NCBI GenBank assembly: GCA_963816925.1 | Contig: CAWFMY010000009.1 | Location: forward strand, 357,214-421,213 | Reading direction: 5' to 3' | DNA: 64,000 nt | Source: CAIWHR01 sp963816925 | GTDB lineage: Bacteria; Pseudomonadota; Gammaproteobacteria; Burkholderiales; Casimicrobiaceae | Part shown: one piece after another, positions 47,332 to 57,532 of the stretch | Numbering within the stretch: position 1 is the first letter of the stretch | How the letters are laid out: each line of letters opens with the position of its first letter | Notes under the pieces: generated by a model | Seen by the model: only the letters and a program-made list of their open reading frames with translations | The model's database searches: none | What the model was told of the DNA's origin: nothing | Position numbers and translations under genes: made by a program

Positions 47332-48601
47332 CGCTCGATGCCGGTCGCTTCCATTCGTACCAGCGGCGCGGCCTCGGTGCGGTTGCGCCCTTTGGCGGGC
47401 GTTGTCAGGAACAGCGCCTGCAGGTCGTTCAGGAAGCGCCGGCCGAGTTCGGTCGGCTTGATGGTCGCCGGATCCGGTTCGAGGAGGCCGCGCCGCGTCG
47501 CCGCGGCAATCGGCTGCGCGACGAGCGACAGCGGATAGCCGGTGCGCTCCGCGAACAATGCCGAGGGCACGCCCGCGGTCAGCCGCAGCGCGTTCAGCAT
47601 GAACTCGAAGCCGACATCGTCGCGCGTCACTTCGACCTCTTCCTGCAGCGGATGGCCCTGCGCAATGCGTTCGAGGTATTGCCTGGGCTGCTTCCACCGC
47701 AACTGCCGGACGATCCGGTCCGCGAAGGAAAGCTTGGAATGCGCGCCGGCGCCGATGCCCAGGTAGTCGCCGAAACGCCAGTAGTTGGCATTGTGCGCGC
47801 ACTGGCGGCCGGGCTTCGCGTAGGCGGACGTTTCGTAATGCTGGTAGCCGGCGCCTTCGAGCATCGCGTGCACCGCGTCCTCGATGTCGGCGGCCGTGTC
47901 GTCGTCGGGAAGCGGCGGCGGATAGCGGTGGAAGAGCGTGTTGGGCTCGAGCGTCAGGTGATAGAAGGACAGGTGCGGCGGCATGAACGCCAGCGCGGCC
48001 GCGACGTCCGCGCGCGCCTCTTCCACCGTCTGCCGCGGCAAGCCGTACATGAGGTCGAGGTTCACGTTGCCGAAGATCATCAGCGCCGCCTCGGCCGCGC
48101 GGCGCGCCTCGTCGGCATCGTGGACGCGTCCCAGCGCCTGCAGTTGCGCGGCGTCGAAGCTCTGCACGCCCAGCGACAGCCGGTTGACGCCGGCGCGCGA
48201 AATAGCCGGCGAATTTCTGCCGCTCGAACGTGCCCGGATTGGCCTCGAGCGTCACCTCGGCGTCGGGCAACAGCGGCACGCGCGCGCGGATTCCGCCCAG
48301 CAGCCGGTCGATGGCCGCGGCGGAGAAGAGGCTCGGCGTGCCGCCGCCCATGAAGATGCGACACGACCTTGCGTCCCCAGATCGAAGGCAGCGCGAACTC
48401 GAGGTCGGTCAGCAGCGCATCGACATACTGCGCCTCCGGCGCGTCGCCGTGCACCTCGTGCGAATTGAAATCGCAGTACGGGCACTTCTTGAGGCACCAC
48501 GGAATGTGCACGTACAGCGCCAGCGGAGGCAGCGCCGCGAACGACGGCCGCGCCAGCGCGCGCGCGTCGACCGTGACCTTCGATGGCGCGGGATCCGTCA
48601 T
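47328..48601 (-). CDS. hemW: HemW-like radical SAM protein, frameshifted
   Basis: Haem chaperone of the radical SAM family, formerly called oxygen-independent coproporphyrinogen oxidase-like; about 424 residues. The [4Fe-4S] motif is YVHIPWCLKKCPYCDFNSHE. Then MGGGTPSLFSAAAIDRLL, EVTLEANPGTFERQKF, MIFGNVNLDLMYGLPRQTVE, HLSFYHLTLEPNTLFH and a C-terminal HemN-type domain. Frames break near 48360, 48210 and 48170. Its start overlaps the rdgB stop and its stop overlaps the amidase start, both as ATGA. Confidence 0.88.
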
Positions 48602-49216
48602 TGGTGCGCCTCGGTTTCGCGAATCTTCATCTCGTCGAGCTTGGCCAGCAGCGCGCGCATCGCCTGGCCGCGGTGCGACAGCTCGTTCTTGCGCTCGAGC
48701 GGAAGTTCCGCACCGGTGAGCCCTGTCGCGTCATCCTGGAAGTGCGGATCGTAGCCGAATCCGCCGCTCGCCGCGCGGCAGGTCGATGATCGTGCCATGC
48801 CAGATGCCCTCGGCAATCAGCGGCTCCGGGTCCGCGGCATGGCGGACCAGCACCAGCACGCAATAGTAATGCGCGCGCCGATCGCCGATGCCCTGCAGCG
48901 CCGCCACCAGTTTGGCGTTGTTGCGCGCATCGGACGCGGGTTCACCCGCATAGCGCGCGGAATGCACGCCCGGCGCGCCGCCGAGCGCGTCGACGCAGAC
49001 GCCGGAATCGTCGGCGAGCGCGGGCAGCGCGGCGAGTGCGCTCGCGTGGCGCGCCTTGGCCAGCGCGTTCTCGACGAACGTCGCGTGCGGCTCGTCCGCG
49101 TCGCCGATGCCAAGCTCCTTCTGCGCGACGACGTCGATCCCGCGCGGCGCCAGCAGGCGGCGGAATTCGCGCAGCTTGCCCTCGTTGCCGGACGCGAGGA
49201 CGAGGCGGGAGATCAA
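48598..49216 (-). CDS. rdgB: Non-canonical purine NTP pyrophosphatase (RdgB/HAM1), one frameshift
   Basis: Removes ITP, dITP and XTP from the nucleotide pool. About 206 residues from TTG 49216, which overlaps the rph stop as TTGA. Seen: LVLASGNEGKLREFRRLLAP, TFVENALAKARHASALA, ADDSGVCVDALGGAPGVHSA and GGFGYDPHFQ. The frame slips once near 48780. The order rph-rdgB-hemW is a common proteobacterial housekeeping string. Confidence 0.9.
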
Positions 49217-49941
49217 CGGCGCAGCGCCAACCGTTGCTGCGGCGACGAGCCGCGCGATGCCGCCCTCGGCGAGCGCCACCAGCGCTGTCCATCTCGCGCG
49301 CGCGAGAACGGCGCGCCTTCGGCGGTTCCCTGCAATTCGACGAAGCCGCCGGCGCCCGTCATCACGACGTTCATGTCGGTGTCGCAGTTCGAGTCCTCGG
49401 CGTAGTCGAGGTCGAGCACGGCCAGCGCCGTCGACGACGCCGACCGACACGGCCGCGACGAGATCGCGCAGCGGCTCAGCCGCTCACGAGTCCCTTGGCC
49501 TTGCACCACGCGATCGCGTCGGCCACCGCGACGCACGCGCCGGTGATCGACGCGCAGCGCGTGCCGCCATCGGCCTGCAGCACGTCGCAATCGATCCGCA
49601 GCGTGCGCTCGCCCAGCGCGGTCAGGTCCATCACGGCGCGCAGGCTGCGGCCGATCAGCCGCTGGATTTCCTGCGTGCGGCCCGATTGCTTGCCCTCGGC
49701 CGCTTCGCGGCGCATCCGCGTATTGGTCGCGCGCGGCAACATCCCGTATTCGGCGGTGAGCCAGCCCTGCCCCTTGCCCTTCAGGAACGACGGCACGCTC
49801 TCCTCGACGCTGACGGTGCACAGCACGCTGCGTGTCGCCCATCGCGACCAGCACCGAGCCTTCGGCGTGCTTCGTGAAGCCGCGGGTGATCTCGACGGCG
49901 CGCAATTCATCGGCGCGGCGGCCGGAAGGGCGAGTGGGCAT
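49213..49941 (-). CDS. rph: Ribonuclease PH, frameshifted
   Basis: Phosphorolytic 3'-5' exoribonuclease trimming tRNA ends. About 242 residues from ATG 49941: RAVEITRGFTKHAEGSVLVA, then GWLTAEYGMLPRATNTRMRR, GRSLRAVMDLTALGERTLRI, DVLQADGGTRCASITGACVA, and DLDYAEDSNCDTDMNVVMTG. Frames slip near 49830, 49490, 49440, 49300 and 49245; the real end joins ARLVAA to QQRLALRR and stops at 49213. Confidence 0.9.
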   Translation of the reverse strand: MPTRPSGRRADELRAVEITRGFTKHAEGSVLVAMGDTQRAVHRQRRGERAVVPEGQGAGLAHRRIRDVAARDQYADAPRSGRGQAIGPHAGNPAADRPQPARRDGPDRAGRAHAADRLRRAAGRWRHALRVDHRRVRRGGRRDRVVQGQGTRERLSRCAISSRPCRSASSTALAVLDLDYAEDSNCDTDMNVVMTGAGGFVELQGTAEGAPFSRARDGQRWWRSPRAASRGSSPQQRLALRR

Positions 49942-49969
49942 GTGCGTGGATCGACCGTGGCAAAGGCGA

Positions 49970-50967
49970 TTATAGGGGCGACGCCCGTGCGCGCCGCGCG
50001 CGTACCATGTCCGAAGCTCGTCCGCCAGCGAGCGCGGCGGCTGCCAGCCGAACGCCGCGCGGAACGCGCCCGCGTCGACGACCAGCGAATCCGTCAACCG
50101 GGCGATGCTTTGCGACCGGCCCAGGCATGCGCACGCCAACCAGGCAGGATCGACAGGCGGCAACGGCGACGAGCCGCGCGCGACGGCGAAGCGCAGCGGC
50201 GATCGCCCGCACCAGGTCCGGCGTGGAAACCGGCACGGCATCGGCGAGCAAATAGGTCGCGGCAGTGCGACGTGGCGGCGCCGGTCGCGCGAGAGCGCGT
50301 CGAGCGCGCTCGGCGAGATTGCCCACGCCCAGCAGGCTGCGCCGATTGTCGATGCTGGCGAGCGGCAGCGGCACGCCGCGCGCGACGGCGTCGATCAGGC
50401 GCGCGAAGTTGCCCTTGACGCCCGGCCCGTAGAGCAGCGGCAGTCGCAGGATCGTCACCGGCATGCCCGTGTCGCGCGCGACGTCGGCCAGCGCGCATTC
50501 CGCCTCCCACTTGCTCGCGGCGTAGTCGTCGCGCGGGTCCGGCGGATCGTTCTCGCGAAACGGCCGACCGGGCGGCGACGTCGTCGCCGTTGACCTTCAC
50601 CGAGCTCGCGAACACGAAATGCGCGGCACCCGCTGCCGCCGCCGCGCGCGCAACGCGCTCCGTCGCGTCGACGTTGACGGCGCGAAAGAGCGGCCAGCGG
50701 ATCCGCCGCGGTCTCGCGCATCACGTGGGCGCGGCCGGCGAGATGCACGACCGTATGCGCGCCCACGCAACGCGTTGCGCAGCGCGGGTCGGCGATCGCG
50801 GTCAGGTCGCCCACGGGCAGCATGTCCGGCCGCGCGGCCGTCGTCGGTCGACAGGTCGCGCACCAGCCCGCGCAACGGCAGCGCCGACGCGCGCAAATGC
50901 GCGCGACACGGCGCGTCCCGACAAATCCGTCGGCGCCGGTGACGACGATCAGGCCGCGCACGGTCAT
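49970..50967 (-). CDS. NAD-dependent sugar epimerase/dehydratase, frameshifted
   Basis: Extended SDR of the WcaG/GalE type, about 330 residues. ATG 50967 opens VTGADGFVGTRRV, a Rossmann dinucleotide site; VVHLAGRAHVMRE and MFASSVKVNG follow, then ILRLPLLYGPGVKGNFARLI and a C-terminal WQPPRSLADELRTWYARG. Frames break at four or more places, so the exact stop is uncertain (49970 is the best). Likely makes or modifies a nucleotide sugar for surface polysaccharide, in step with the glycosyltransferase 20 bp upstream. Confidence 0.75.
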
Positions 50968-50986
50968 CGGCGCACGCCGCGCAGGT

Positions 50987-51832
50987 TCAGAACCACTTCC
51001 AGCCGTGCCGGCGGTAGAAGCGCAAGCCGCTCTTCACGAAATAGTAGATGTGCTTCAGCCCTTTGCGCGCGCGCCGCCGCCATGATGGCCGATCTGCACC
51101 GACGGCACGTACGCGGTCTTGGTGATTCGTTCAAGCGCACGCTCCAGTCGAAATCCTCGAAGTAGAGAAAGTATTTCGGATCGAAGCCGCCGGTGCTGTC
51201 GATCGCGACGCGCTTGCACCAGCATGAACGCGCCCGACAGCGCGGGAATGCCGATGACGTCGCGCGGCGGCTCGACGTCCATCACGTCGCGCATTTCGTA
51301 GCGCGCGAGCCGCGTCGCCTGAAGAGCGCGCGCAGGAACGCCGGGGCCGAAACCGCGCAGGAACAGATCGAAGATCGCCGGATAGCGCTTGCACAGGTAC
51401 TCGCGCGTGCCGTCGGGGCCCAGCACGCAGCGGCGCGAGCGCGCCGACATCCTGGTGCTCGTCGAGCCAGCGGACGGCGTTGGCGAGCGAATCGGGCGCC
51501 AGCTCGACGTCGGGATTCAGCACCAGGTGGTAGTCGGAGCCGGTGCCGTGCAGCACGAGGTTGTGCGCGGCGCCGTAGCCGATGTTCGCGTGGCCGTGCA
51601 GGTAGGTCACATGCACGCCGGAATCGGAGAAGCGCATCTTGCCGAGCTTGATCACGCCGTCGGCGACGTCGCGGTCCTCGCTGTTGTCGATCAGCGCGAG
51701 GTGCACCGTGCGCAACGCGCCGTCCTCGCGCGCGGCGCCGATCGCGAGCGCCAGCTTGCGCAGGCAGCGCTCGAGCAGCTTCACGTCGGGCCGGTACGTG
51801 ACGATGGAAATCTGCAGCGAGGAAGGAAGCAA
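50987..51832 (-). CDS. Family 2 glycosyltransferase, frameshifted
   Basis: Rhamnosyltransferase-like GT-A enzyme (WbbL type), about 280 residues. LQISIVTYRPDVKLLERCLR begins the fold; NIGYGAAHNLVLHG and DYHLVLNPDVELAPDSL give the donor and metal (DxD-like) region; VIGIPALSGAFMLVQ follows. The C-terminus joins as KGLKHIYYFVKSGLRFYRRH and stops at 50987. Frames change near 51430, 51220 and 51065. The start is unclear: TTG 51832 is the nearest in-frame candidate. Probably adds a sugar in O-antigen or capsule assembly. Confidence 0.75.
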
Positions 51833-51856
51833 GGGGAGGCGTTGGGGAGGCTGCGC

Positions 51857-51862
51857 TAGAAT
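51857..51862 (+). promoter_or_regulatory. Possible -10 (TAGAAT) of the dehydrogenase pair
   Basis: TAGAAT in GCTAGAATCC, about 60 bp before the GTG at 51921, in the gap divergent from the glycosyltransferase. No clear -35, so it is a weak call. Confidence 0.35.
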
Positions 51863-51920
51863 CCTCGGGCAATCGGGTGTCCGCGTCAACCCAAGCAAGT
51901 TCTTTCCTCCGCGAGGATTC

Positions 51921-53063
51921 GTGCCGCCTGCTCACCCCGTATCCGGCCCAGTCTCTTCCACCGCTTCCCCGCCGGCCGCCGGCGCCGCCGCGCCCTCGCG
52001 CTATCCCGCCGATGCCCTGGTCGCGTTCGGCGACGCGCTGCTGCGCAAATCGGGCATGCGCGACGACATGGCGCGCGACGTCGCGTCGGTGCTGGTCGAC
52101 GGCGACCTGCTCGGCCACACGACGCACGGCCTCGCGCTGCTCGCCGCCGTATCTCGCCGAAATCGAGAAAGGCACGATGGCCAAGGCCGGCGAGCACGTC
52201 GTGGTCAATGCGCGACCCGCCGCGCAGACCTGGGACGGCAACCGGCTGCCCGGACCGTGGCTCACGCTGCGCGCGCTCGACGCCGCGATGGCGATGGCGA
52301 AAACGTGCGGCACCGGCACCGTCGTCATTCGCCGCTCGCATCACATCGCGTGCCTCGCGGCGTACCTGCGGCGCGCGACCGACCAGGGCATGATGGCGCT
52401 CATCTATTGTTCCGATCCGTCGATGAAGAGCGTCGCGCCGTTCGGCGGCGTGTCGCCGGTGTTCACGCCCAATCCGTTCGCCGCGGGCATTCCGACGCGG
52501 CGGCGACCCGATCCTGCTCGACATTTCCGCGAGCTACACGACCAACGGCCTGACGGCTCGCCTGCACAAGGCCGGCGAAAAGCTGGCGCATCCGTGGGTG
52601 CAGGATGCGCAGGGCAACGCGACGACCGATCCCGCCGTGCTGTTCAACGAACCGAAGGGCACGTTGCTGCCGCTCGGCGGTCTCGAAGCCGGACACAAGG
52701 GCTACGCGCTGGCGCTGCTGGTCGAGGCGCTGACCGCGGGGCTCGCCGGATTCGGCCGCGCCGATCCGGCCGAGGGCTGGGGCGCGACGGTGTTCGTGCA
52801 GGTGATCGATCCGGCCGCGTTCGGCGGCGGCGACGCATTCGCGCGCCAGATGGATTGGCTGGTCGGCGCCTGCCACGACGCGACGCCGCGGCCCGGCGTC
52901 GAACGCGTGCGCCTTCCGGGCGAGAACGGCATGAAGCGGCATCGCGAGCAGATGCGCGAACGGCGTCGCGCTGTTCCCGGCCATCCTTCCGGCGCTGCGG
53001 CCGTGGGCGGAAAAGCTCGGGGTCGCGCTGCCGGACGTCGTGAAAGGGAGTCAACCCCGATGA
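51921..53063 (+). CDS. Ldh-family malate/L-lactate dehydrogenase, frameshifted
   Basis: NAD(P)-dependent 2-hydroxyacid dehydrogenase of the MDH/LDH2 (YlbC/YjmC-like) family, about 380 residues from GTG 51921. Seen: DGDLLGHTTHGLALL, VVIRRSHHIACLAAYLRR with its active His, SVAPFGGVSPVFTPNPFAAG, and GGLEAGHKGYALALLVEALT. Frames slip near 52150, 52500 and 52965. The stop TGA overlaps the ATG of the next gene (ATGA), so the pair is probably translationally coupled and handles the same or related hydroxy acids. Confidence 0.85.
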
Positions 53064-54337
53064 CCGTCATCACGAGCATCGAAGACCTGCGGGTCCTGGC
53101 AAAGAAGCGCGTGCCGCGCATGTTCTACGACTACGCGGACACCGGGTCGTGGACCGAGAGCACCTACCGCGCGAACCAGGCGGACTTCCAGCCGATCCGG
53201 CTGCGCCAGCGCGTCGCCGTCGACATCGACCAGCGCAGCACGGCGGCGAAGATGGTCGGCGTCGACGTGACGATGCCGGTCGCGATCGCGCCGGTGGGGC
53301 TGACGGGCATGCAGCACGCCGACGGCGAGATCCACGCGGCGCGCGCCGCGCAGAAGTTCGGCATCCCGTTCACGCTCTCGATGATGAGCATCTGCTCGAT
53401 CGAGGACGTCGCCGCGGCGACCGGCATGCCGTTCTGGTTCCAGCTCTACGTTGTGCGCGACCGCGACTTCACCGAGCGGATCATCGACCGCGCGAAGGCG
53501 GCCGGCTGCGGCGCGCTGGTGCTGACGCTCGACCTGCAGATCCTCGGGCAGCGGCACAAGGACATCAAGAACGGACTGTCGATCCCGCCCAAGCCGACGG
53601 TCGCGAACCTCGTCAACCTCGCGACCAAGCCGCGCTGGTGCCTCGGCATGCTCGGCACGAAGCGCCGTTCGTTCGGCAACATCGTCGGCCACGTGAAGGG
53701 CGTGACCGACACCGGCTCGCTCGCGAACTGGACCGCGCACCAGTTCGACCCGCGCCTCAACTGGAGCGACGTCGAGTGGATCAAGCGTCGCTGGGGCGGG
53801 AAGCTGATCCTGAAGGGCATCCAGGACGTCGAGGACGCGAAGATCGCCGCCGACACCGGCGCCGACGCGCTGATCGTCAGCAACCACGGCGGCCGCCAGC
53901 TCGACGGCGCCGAGTCGAGCATCCGCGCGCTGCCGGCGATCGCGGACGCTGTCGGCTCGAGGATCGAGGTGCACATGGACGGAGGCATCCGCTCCGGCCA
54001 GGACGTGCTGAAGGCGTGGGCGCTCGGCGCGCGCGGCACCTACATCGGTCGCGCGATGGTGTGGGGGCTGGGCGCGATGGGCGAGGCCGGCGTCACGCGC
54101 GCGCTCGAGATCATCCGCAACGAGCTCGATCTCACGATGGCGTTCTGCGGGAAGACGCGCATCGGCAACGTCGACCGGAGCATCCTGCTCGCGCCGGGCA
54201 AGTGGCGCCGCACGCTGACCCGGGTCCCGGCGTCTCACATGCGGCGCGCCGTGTTCGACCGCATCGGCGGCTTCGACTGCTATCGGCGCAGAAGCCGGCC
54301 CAACTCCCGCAGCAGCGCGTGCGCCCCGCCCTTGTAA
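53060..54337 (+). CDS. lldD: FMN-dependent alpha-hydroxy acid dehydrogenase (LldD-like)
   Basis: Membrane-associated or soluble flavoenzyme oxidising L-lactate or related acids to the keto acid. AAAGGGAG precedes ATG 53060. Seen: RMFYDYADTGSWTESTYRAN, MPVAIAPVGLTGMQHADGEI, LTLDLQILGQRHKDIKNGLS, the catalytic His in VSNHGGRQLDG, and DGGIRSGQDVLKAWALGARG. The family usually ends shortly after NVDRSILL; here the open frame adds about 45 odd residues rich in Arg and Ser (from 54200), which look like frameshifted non-native sequence. Confidence 0.88.
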   Translation: MTVITSIEDLRVLAKKRVPRMFYDYADTGSWTESTYRANQADFQPIRLRQRVAVDIDQRSTAAKMVGVDVTMPVAIAPVGLTGMQHADGEIHAARAAQKFGIPFTLSMMSICSIEDVAAATGMPFWFQLYVVRDRDFTERIIDRAKAAGCGALVLTLDLQILGQRHKDIKNGLSIPPKPTVANLVNLATKPRWCLGMLGTKRRSFGNIVGHVKGVTDTGSLANWTAHQFDPRLNWSDVEWIKRRWGGKLILKGIQDVEDAKIAADTGADALIVSNHGGRQLDGAESSIRALPAIADAVGSRIEVHMDGGIRSGQDVLKAWALGARGTYIGRAMVWGLGAMGEAGVTRALEIIRNELDLTMAFCGKTRIGNVDRSILLAPGKWRRTLTRVPASHMRRAVFDRIGGFDCYRRRSRPNSRSSACAPPL

Positions 54338-54375
54338 GCGTTCCGGCTGACCTTAGCTTTGCCCTCGGCCGTCAT
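54280..54375 (-). pseudogene. Possible short ORF remnant antisense to the lldD tail
   Basis: 31 codons, MTAEGKAKVSRNAYKGGAHA then LLRELGRLLRR, resembling small proteins or gene ends that share a GKAKVSRNAYKGG motif. If real, it shows that lldD stops before about 54280. Weak, noted because nothing else explains this stretch. Confidence 0.3.
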
Positions 54376-54447
54376 CGTGCTTCGGCCGGCTGTTTAGTAG
54401 CCCATCCGCATAGACGTGTCGTCCTGGTCTTCCACGTCGACCTTGGC

Positions 54448-54919
54448 TTAAGGTGGCAGCTTCTCAATGATCTCTTCGACCATGCGAACGTGCTCGGCCT
54501 CTTCTGCCCGCAACTCCACGAATAGCGCCTTGACATCGGGTTGCGTCACGCAGCGGAGGGACATGTCGTAAAACGCGAGGGCCTTTCTTTCGGAGGACAA
54601 GGCCACCACGTACGCATCGAGCTCGGACATGTTCCGTCGAGTCGCGCCGACGTCGGGAGCTTCCACATCAAAGATGTCGTCGAGCTTGACTTTCGCGGCG
54701 TTCGTCGCCAAAAAGTGCGAGTCGACGCTCGGCGATCTGTTCCCCGTGCTTATTCTCGTTGTCGGCCATCGATTGAAATAACGACGCGGCTCTCGGTGGA
54801 CGGCTTCCGATCTGTTCGACGAACAGCGTGTACCGCTTGAATGCTTCGACCTCGATCAAAGTCGCGAGATCGAGAGCGTCCATCAGCGTGAGTTTGGAGT
54901 AATCGACTTTCGTTGGCAT
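54448..54919 (-). CDS. Ferritin-like (rubrerythrin-type) di-iron protein, one frameshift
   Basis: About 157 residues from ATG 54919 (GGGGG in front). Four-helix di-iron pattern: LATLIEVEAFKRYTLFVEQI, DNENKHGEQIAERR, then LSSERKALAFYDMSL and LRAEEAEHVRMVEEIIEKLP, giving Glu and E-x2-H ligands in each half. The frame slips in a run of five Ts near 54715. Possibly stores iron or reduces peroxides; no Cys-rich rubredoxin part is present. Confidence 0.7.
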
Positions 54920-54937
54920 ATAACCCCCGGCTACCAT

Positions 54938-55457
54938 GAAGCGGAAAGCTGAGTGCGACCCAGTTCAATCTTGGGGAATTCAAACAACTGTCCCTGGCAA
55001 GCAAAACAGTATCACCGCGCCGACCATCCGGTCAAAGCGGGGGCTTGCCGCTGCCATCGCGGGATCAGCGAGCCGCCCGTAGATAGACCGGCGTCGCTTG
55101 CGAAGTTCGGCTCCACAGCAATGAACGGCAGCTTCGGGGCGTTCTGAGACCGTCGACGAAGAGGCGGTTCGCGGCCAACTCCCCGCCGTTCATGCGGGAA
55201 GAAAACTCAAGTCCGCAATGACCGGAGTCAAGGTGGAGCAGACGTAGCTCGTCATCGCAGCCGCGGCGAAGAAATCTACAAAGCGGCCACTCAAAACGCC
55301 TTGCCCCTTTGCCGATCTGCGCAGTTTATCGATCGTCTGCGCAATCGAAGCGTCGGGCCGCTGCGCCAGCAGCTTCGCCTGGCACATCGCTATCATCAGA
55401 GAGTCGAGTGTCGGAAGGCCACGGGGAGCCGCTTCGGTGCGCGGCTCCCGTGCAGGG
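54938..55457. other. Poorly coding region, about 520 bp
   Basis: No recognisable gene. A 68-codon minus-strand ORF at 55190-55396 begins MIAMCQAKLLAQRPDASIAQ and ends in a hydrophobic stretch, but has no SD or relatives that I know. The rest lacks codon bias. Confidence 0.35.
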
Positions 55458-56147
55458 CTATTTCACACCGCCGGCCGCCTGTTCGATCAAGGCGGCGACT
55501 GCATCGGGGTTGGAGACATAGATGGCGTGGCTGCCGGGTACCTCGACGACGGTGGCGCCGGCCCGCTTCGCCATGAATTGCTGTGCGGGATAGGGGATCA
55601 TCCTGTCGTCGCGGACGAGGAGATACCAGCTGGGCTTCGACTTCCAAGCCGGCTCCGTGATCGCGCCAGCAACGGCGTCGACGCCCCACGGTACCTGGGA
55701 GTCGGCCATGAACGCTGCAGTCTTCGGATCGACGTCGCCGGCGAAGGACTGCGGGAATTTGGCCCTGTCAAGAAACAGGTAGCCGTCCTTGGGCGGCAAA
55801 ATCGGTGGTACGGGCGCGCCGGGCGGCGGATTGGCGATCAGGCTGTTGACGGACTCGCCCTTGTCCGGTGCGAACGCGGTGACATACACCAATCCGGCGA
55901 CCTTCGGGTGCGTGCCCGCTTCGGTAATGATGGCCCCGCCGTAGGAGTGCCCAACGAGGATCACCGGGCCTGGTTGAGAATCGACGATTAGCTTGGTAGC
56001 GCCCACATCTCCCGCCAGCGAGATCGTGGGATTCTGCACGATGCTGACTTCGAAGCCGTCCTTCTTCAGGATGTCATAAACGCCCCTCCAGCCCGCACCG
56101 TCCACGAAGCCTCCGTGGACAAGCACGATATTTTGGATCTTTGCCAT
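55458..56147 (-). CDS. Alpha/beta-hydrolase (esterase-like)
   Basis: 229 residues from ATG 56147, which has AAGGAGGAGCT in front; intact. Oxyanion region IVLVHGGFVDGAGWRGVYD, nucleophile elbow LVGHSYGGAII, acid in LLVRDDRMIPYPAQQFM and catalytic His in VPGSHAIYVSNPD. Resembles the RsbQ/HNL-type small hydrolases often annotated as salicylate esterase-like. No export signal. Substrate unknown. Confidence 0.85.
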   Translation of the reverse strand: MAKIQNIVLVHGGFVDGAGWRGVYDILKKDGFEVSIVQNPTISLAGDVGATKLIVDSQPGPVILVGHSYGGAIITEAGTHPKVAGLVYVTAFAPDKGESVNSLIANPPPGAPVPPILPPKDGYLFLDRAKFPQSFAGDVDPKTAAFMADSQVPWGVDAVAGAITEPAWKSKPSWYLLVRDDRMIPYPAQQFMAKRAGATVVEVPGSHAIYVSNPDAVAALIEQAAGGVK

Positions 56148-56622
56148 AGCTCCTCCTTCATGCATGAACGGGCCCGGTAGGCGTGGGTGTGAGACGCCTC
56201 ATGCAAGCTGCCTCGCTCCCCCGGTGGAACGATTGCAATATCGCGTCTGGTCGCGTGCGGGGATCGCCTTCGCACTCGTACGTGGAGGAATAGCGGGACG
56301 TAAAAATCCACCTGACGGGCTTTGGAAGGTTACCCCCGATAACGCGCTGGCGTCTATCTGTGACCTGTTTGCCCATGTGCGCTTGGGGTCCACCGATGAC
56401 CGCTGTCACCGCATTCAGGGAACTGCCGCTTACAAACGCACACCGGTCAGTGGGCCAGAAAATCGCTAGCGGCCGGTGTGGGTCGACAGCAGCCTGACGC
56501 CGCGCTACAAAGCGGACGCACACCGAAATGTCCGTCTGAGGAGTGCCTTTCGTCGCAGTTCGGCGTCGCACGAGTTGCATCCAGCCCGTGGACCATCGAC
56601 ACGGCGGCTCGAGGTGCCGCGT
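56148..56622. other. Intergenic, about 475 bp, with dispersed-repeat material
   Basis: Carries the hydrolase SD and promoter at its left edge. From about 56480 it holds GGGTCGACAGCAG followed by AAGCGGACGCACACCGAAAT and GTCCG, sequence of a non-coding repeat type seen again at 61266 and 62413. No gene seen. Confidence 0.4.
56480..56530. repeat. Dispersed intergenic repeat, copy A
   Basis: GGGTCGACAGCAG with nearby GCGGACG and AATGTCCG blocks. Related cores occur at 61266-61280 (GGGTCGGTAGCGGTC) and 62413-62425 (GGGTCGATAGCAG), all between genes. Confidence 0.4.
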
Positions 56623-57394
56623 CTACTGCCTGAGCTTTTGCCAAAATACTCCCGTGCCATCGATGTCGTAGATCGTCTCGGTGATCTTCGAGCATATTAC
56701 GAAAATCCGTTATTGCATTGCGGCAGCTTTCGACCACGCCGTAATCATCGACGATGATGAACCCACCAATGGAAACCTTCCCGTACAGCGCCGTCAGTGC
56801 ATCCATGGTCGATTGATACATGTCGCCATCGAGCCGAAGGACAGCGAGCTCTCGATAGGTGCTTGCGGAAGCGTGTCTTTGAACCAGCCGACAAGAAACT
56901 GGACCTGGTCATCGAGCAGATCATAGCGCCGAAAATTCTCCTGGACGCTAGCAAGGGGCACCGCCAACGCTTTGAACTCGTGGAAATTGGAGCCGGCATC
57001 GGCAGGATAACGCGCAGTGTCGGGTGGCGGCAGGCCTGCGAACGAATCTGCAACCCAAACCTTGCGGTCAGTAACGTCATATGCCTTGAGTACCGCCCTC
57101 AGAAAGATGCACGCGCCCCCGCGCCAGACGCCCGTCTCGACGAAGTCGCCTGGTATGTCGCGCTCGATGACGAGTATGCGGCCACCGGTGCAACTGGAGC
57201 ATGCGCTTGTGGCCGATCATCGATTGCGCGTTCGCGGGCCGATCGCGGCCACGCTCTCGCGTGTCGCGGTCGAAAGGAAGAATTTCCCCTTTCCCCGAAT
57301 ACACCATCTCCATGCCGGGGTCGTCGTAAACGAGCCCAGTAAGGCATTTGCGCATCAAGTCGAGATACAGCTCACGAATTTGGTCGACTGTCAC
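56623..57394 (-). CDS. TylF/macrocin-type O-methyltransferase, frameshifted
   Basis: SAM-dependent methyltransferase of the TylF family, about 256 residues from GTG 57394 with GGAGGAG in front. Seen: MRKCLTGLVYDDPGMEM, then (after a slip near 57190) DFVETGVWRGGACIFLRAVL, KVWVADSFAGLPPPD, LAVLRLDGDMYQSTMDALTA and GGFIIVDDYGVVESCRNAI. A second slip near 56690 leads to the native end DIDGTGVFWQKLRQ and a stop at 56623. Members methylate sugar hydroxyls in antibiotics and polysaccharides; here the acceptor is unknown. Confidence 0.8.
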
Positions 57395-57532
57395 GTGCTC
57401 CTCCCACCAAGGATCAGTCGCCGCCTTGCAAGCTGGCGAGAATCCGGGCCGGCGATTTCTGTCAAGGCTGGTCGCTTAACGCGCGCGTCCGTTGCGCCGG
57501 GCACGCCGAGTGGCCGGTCGAATTCAGCAAAC

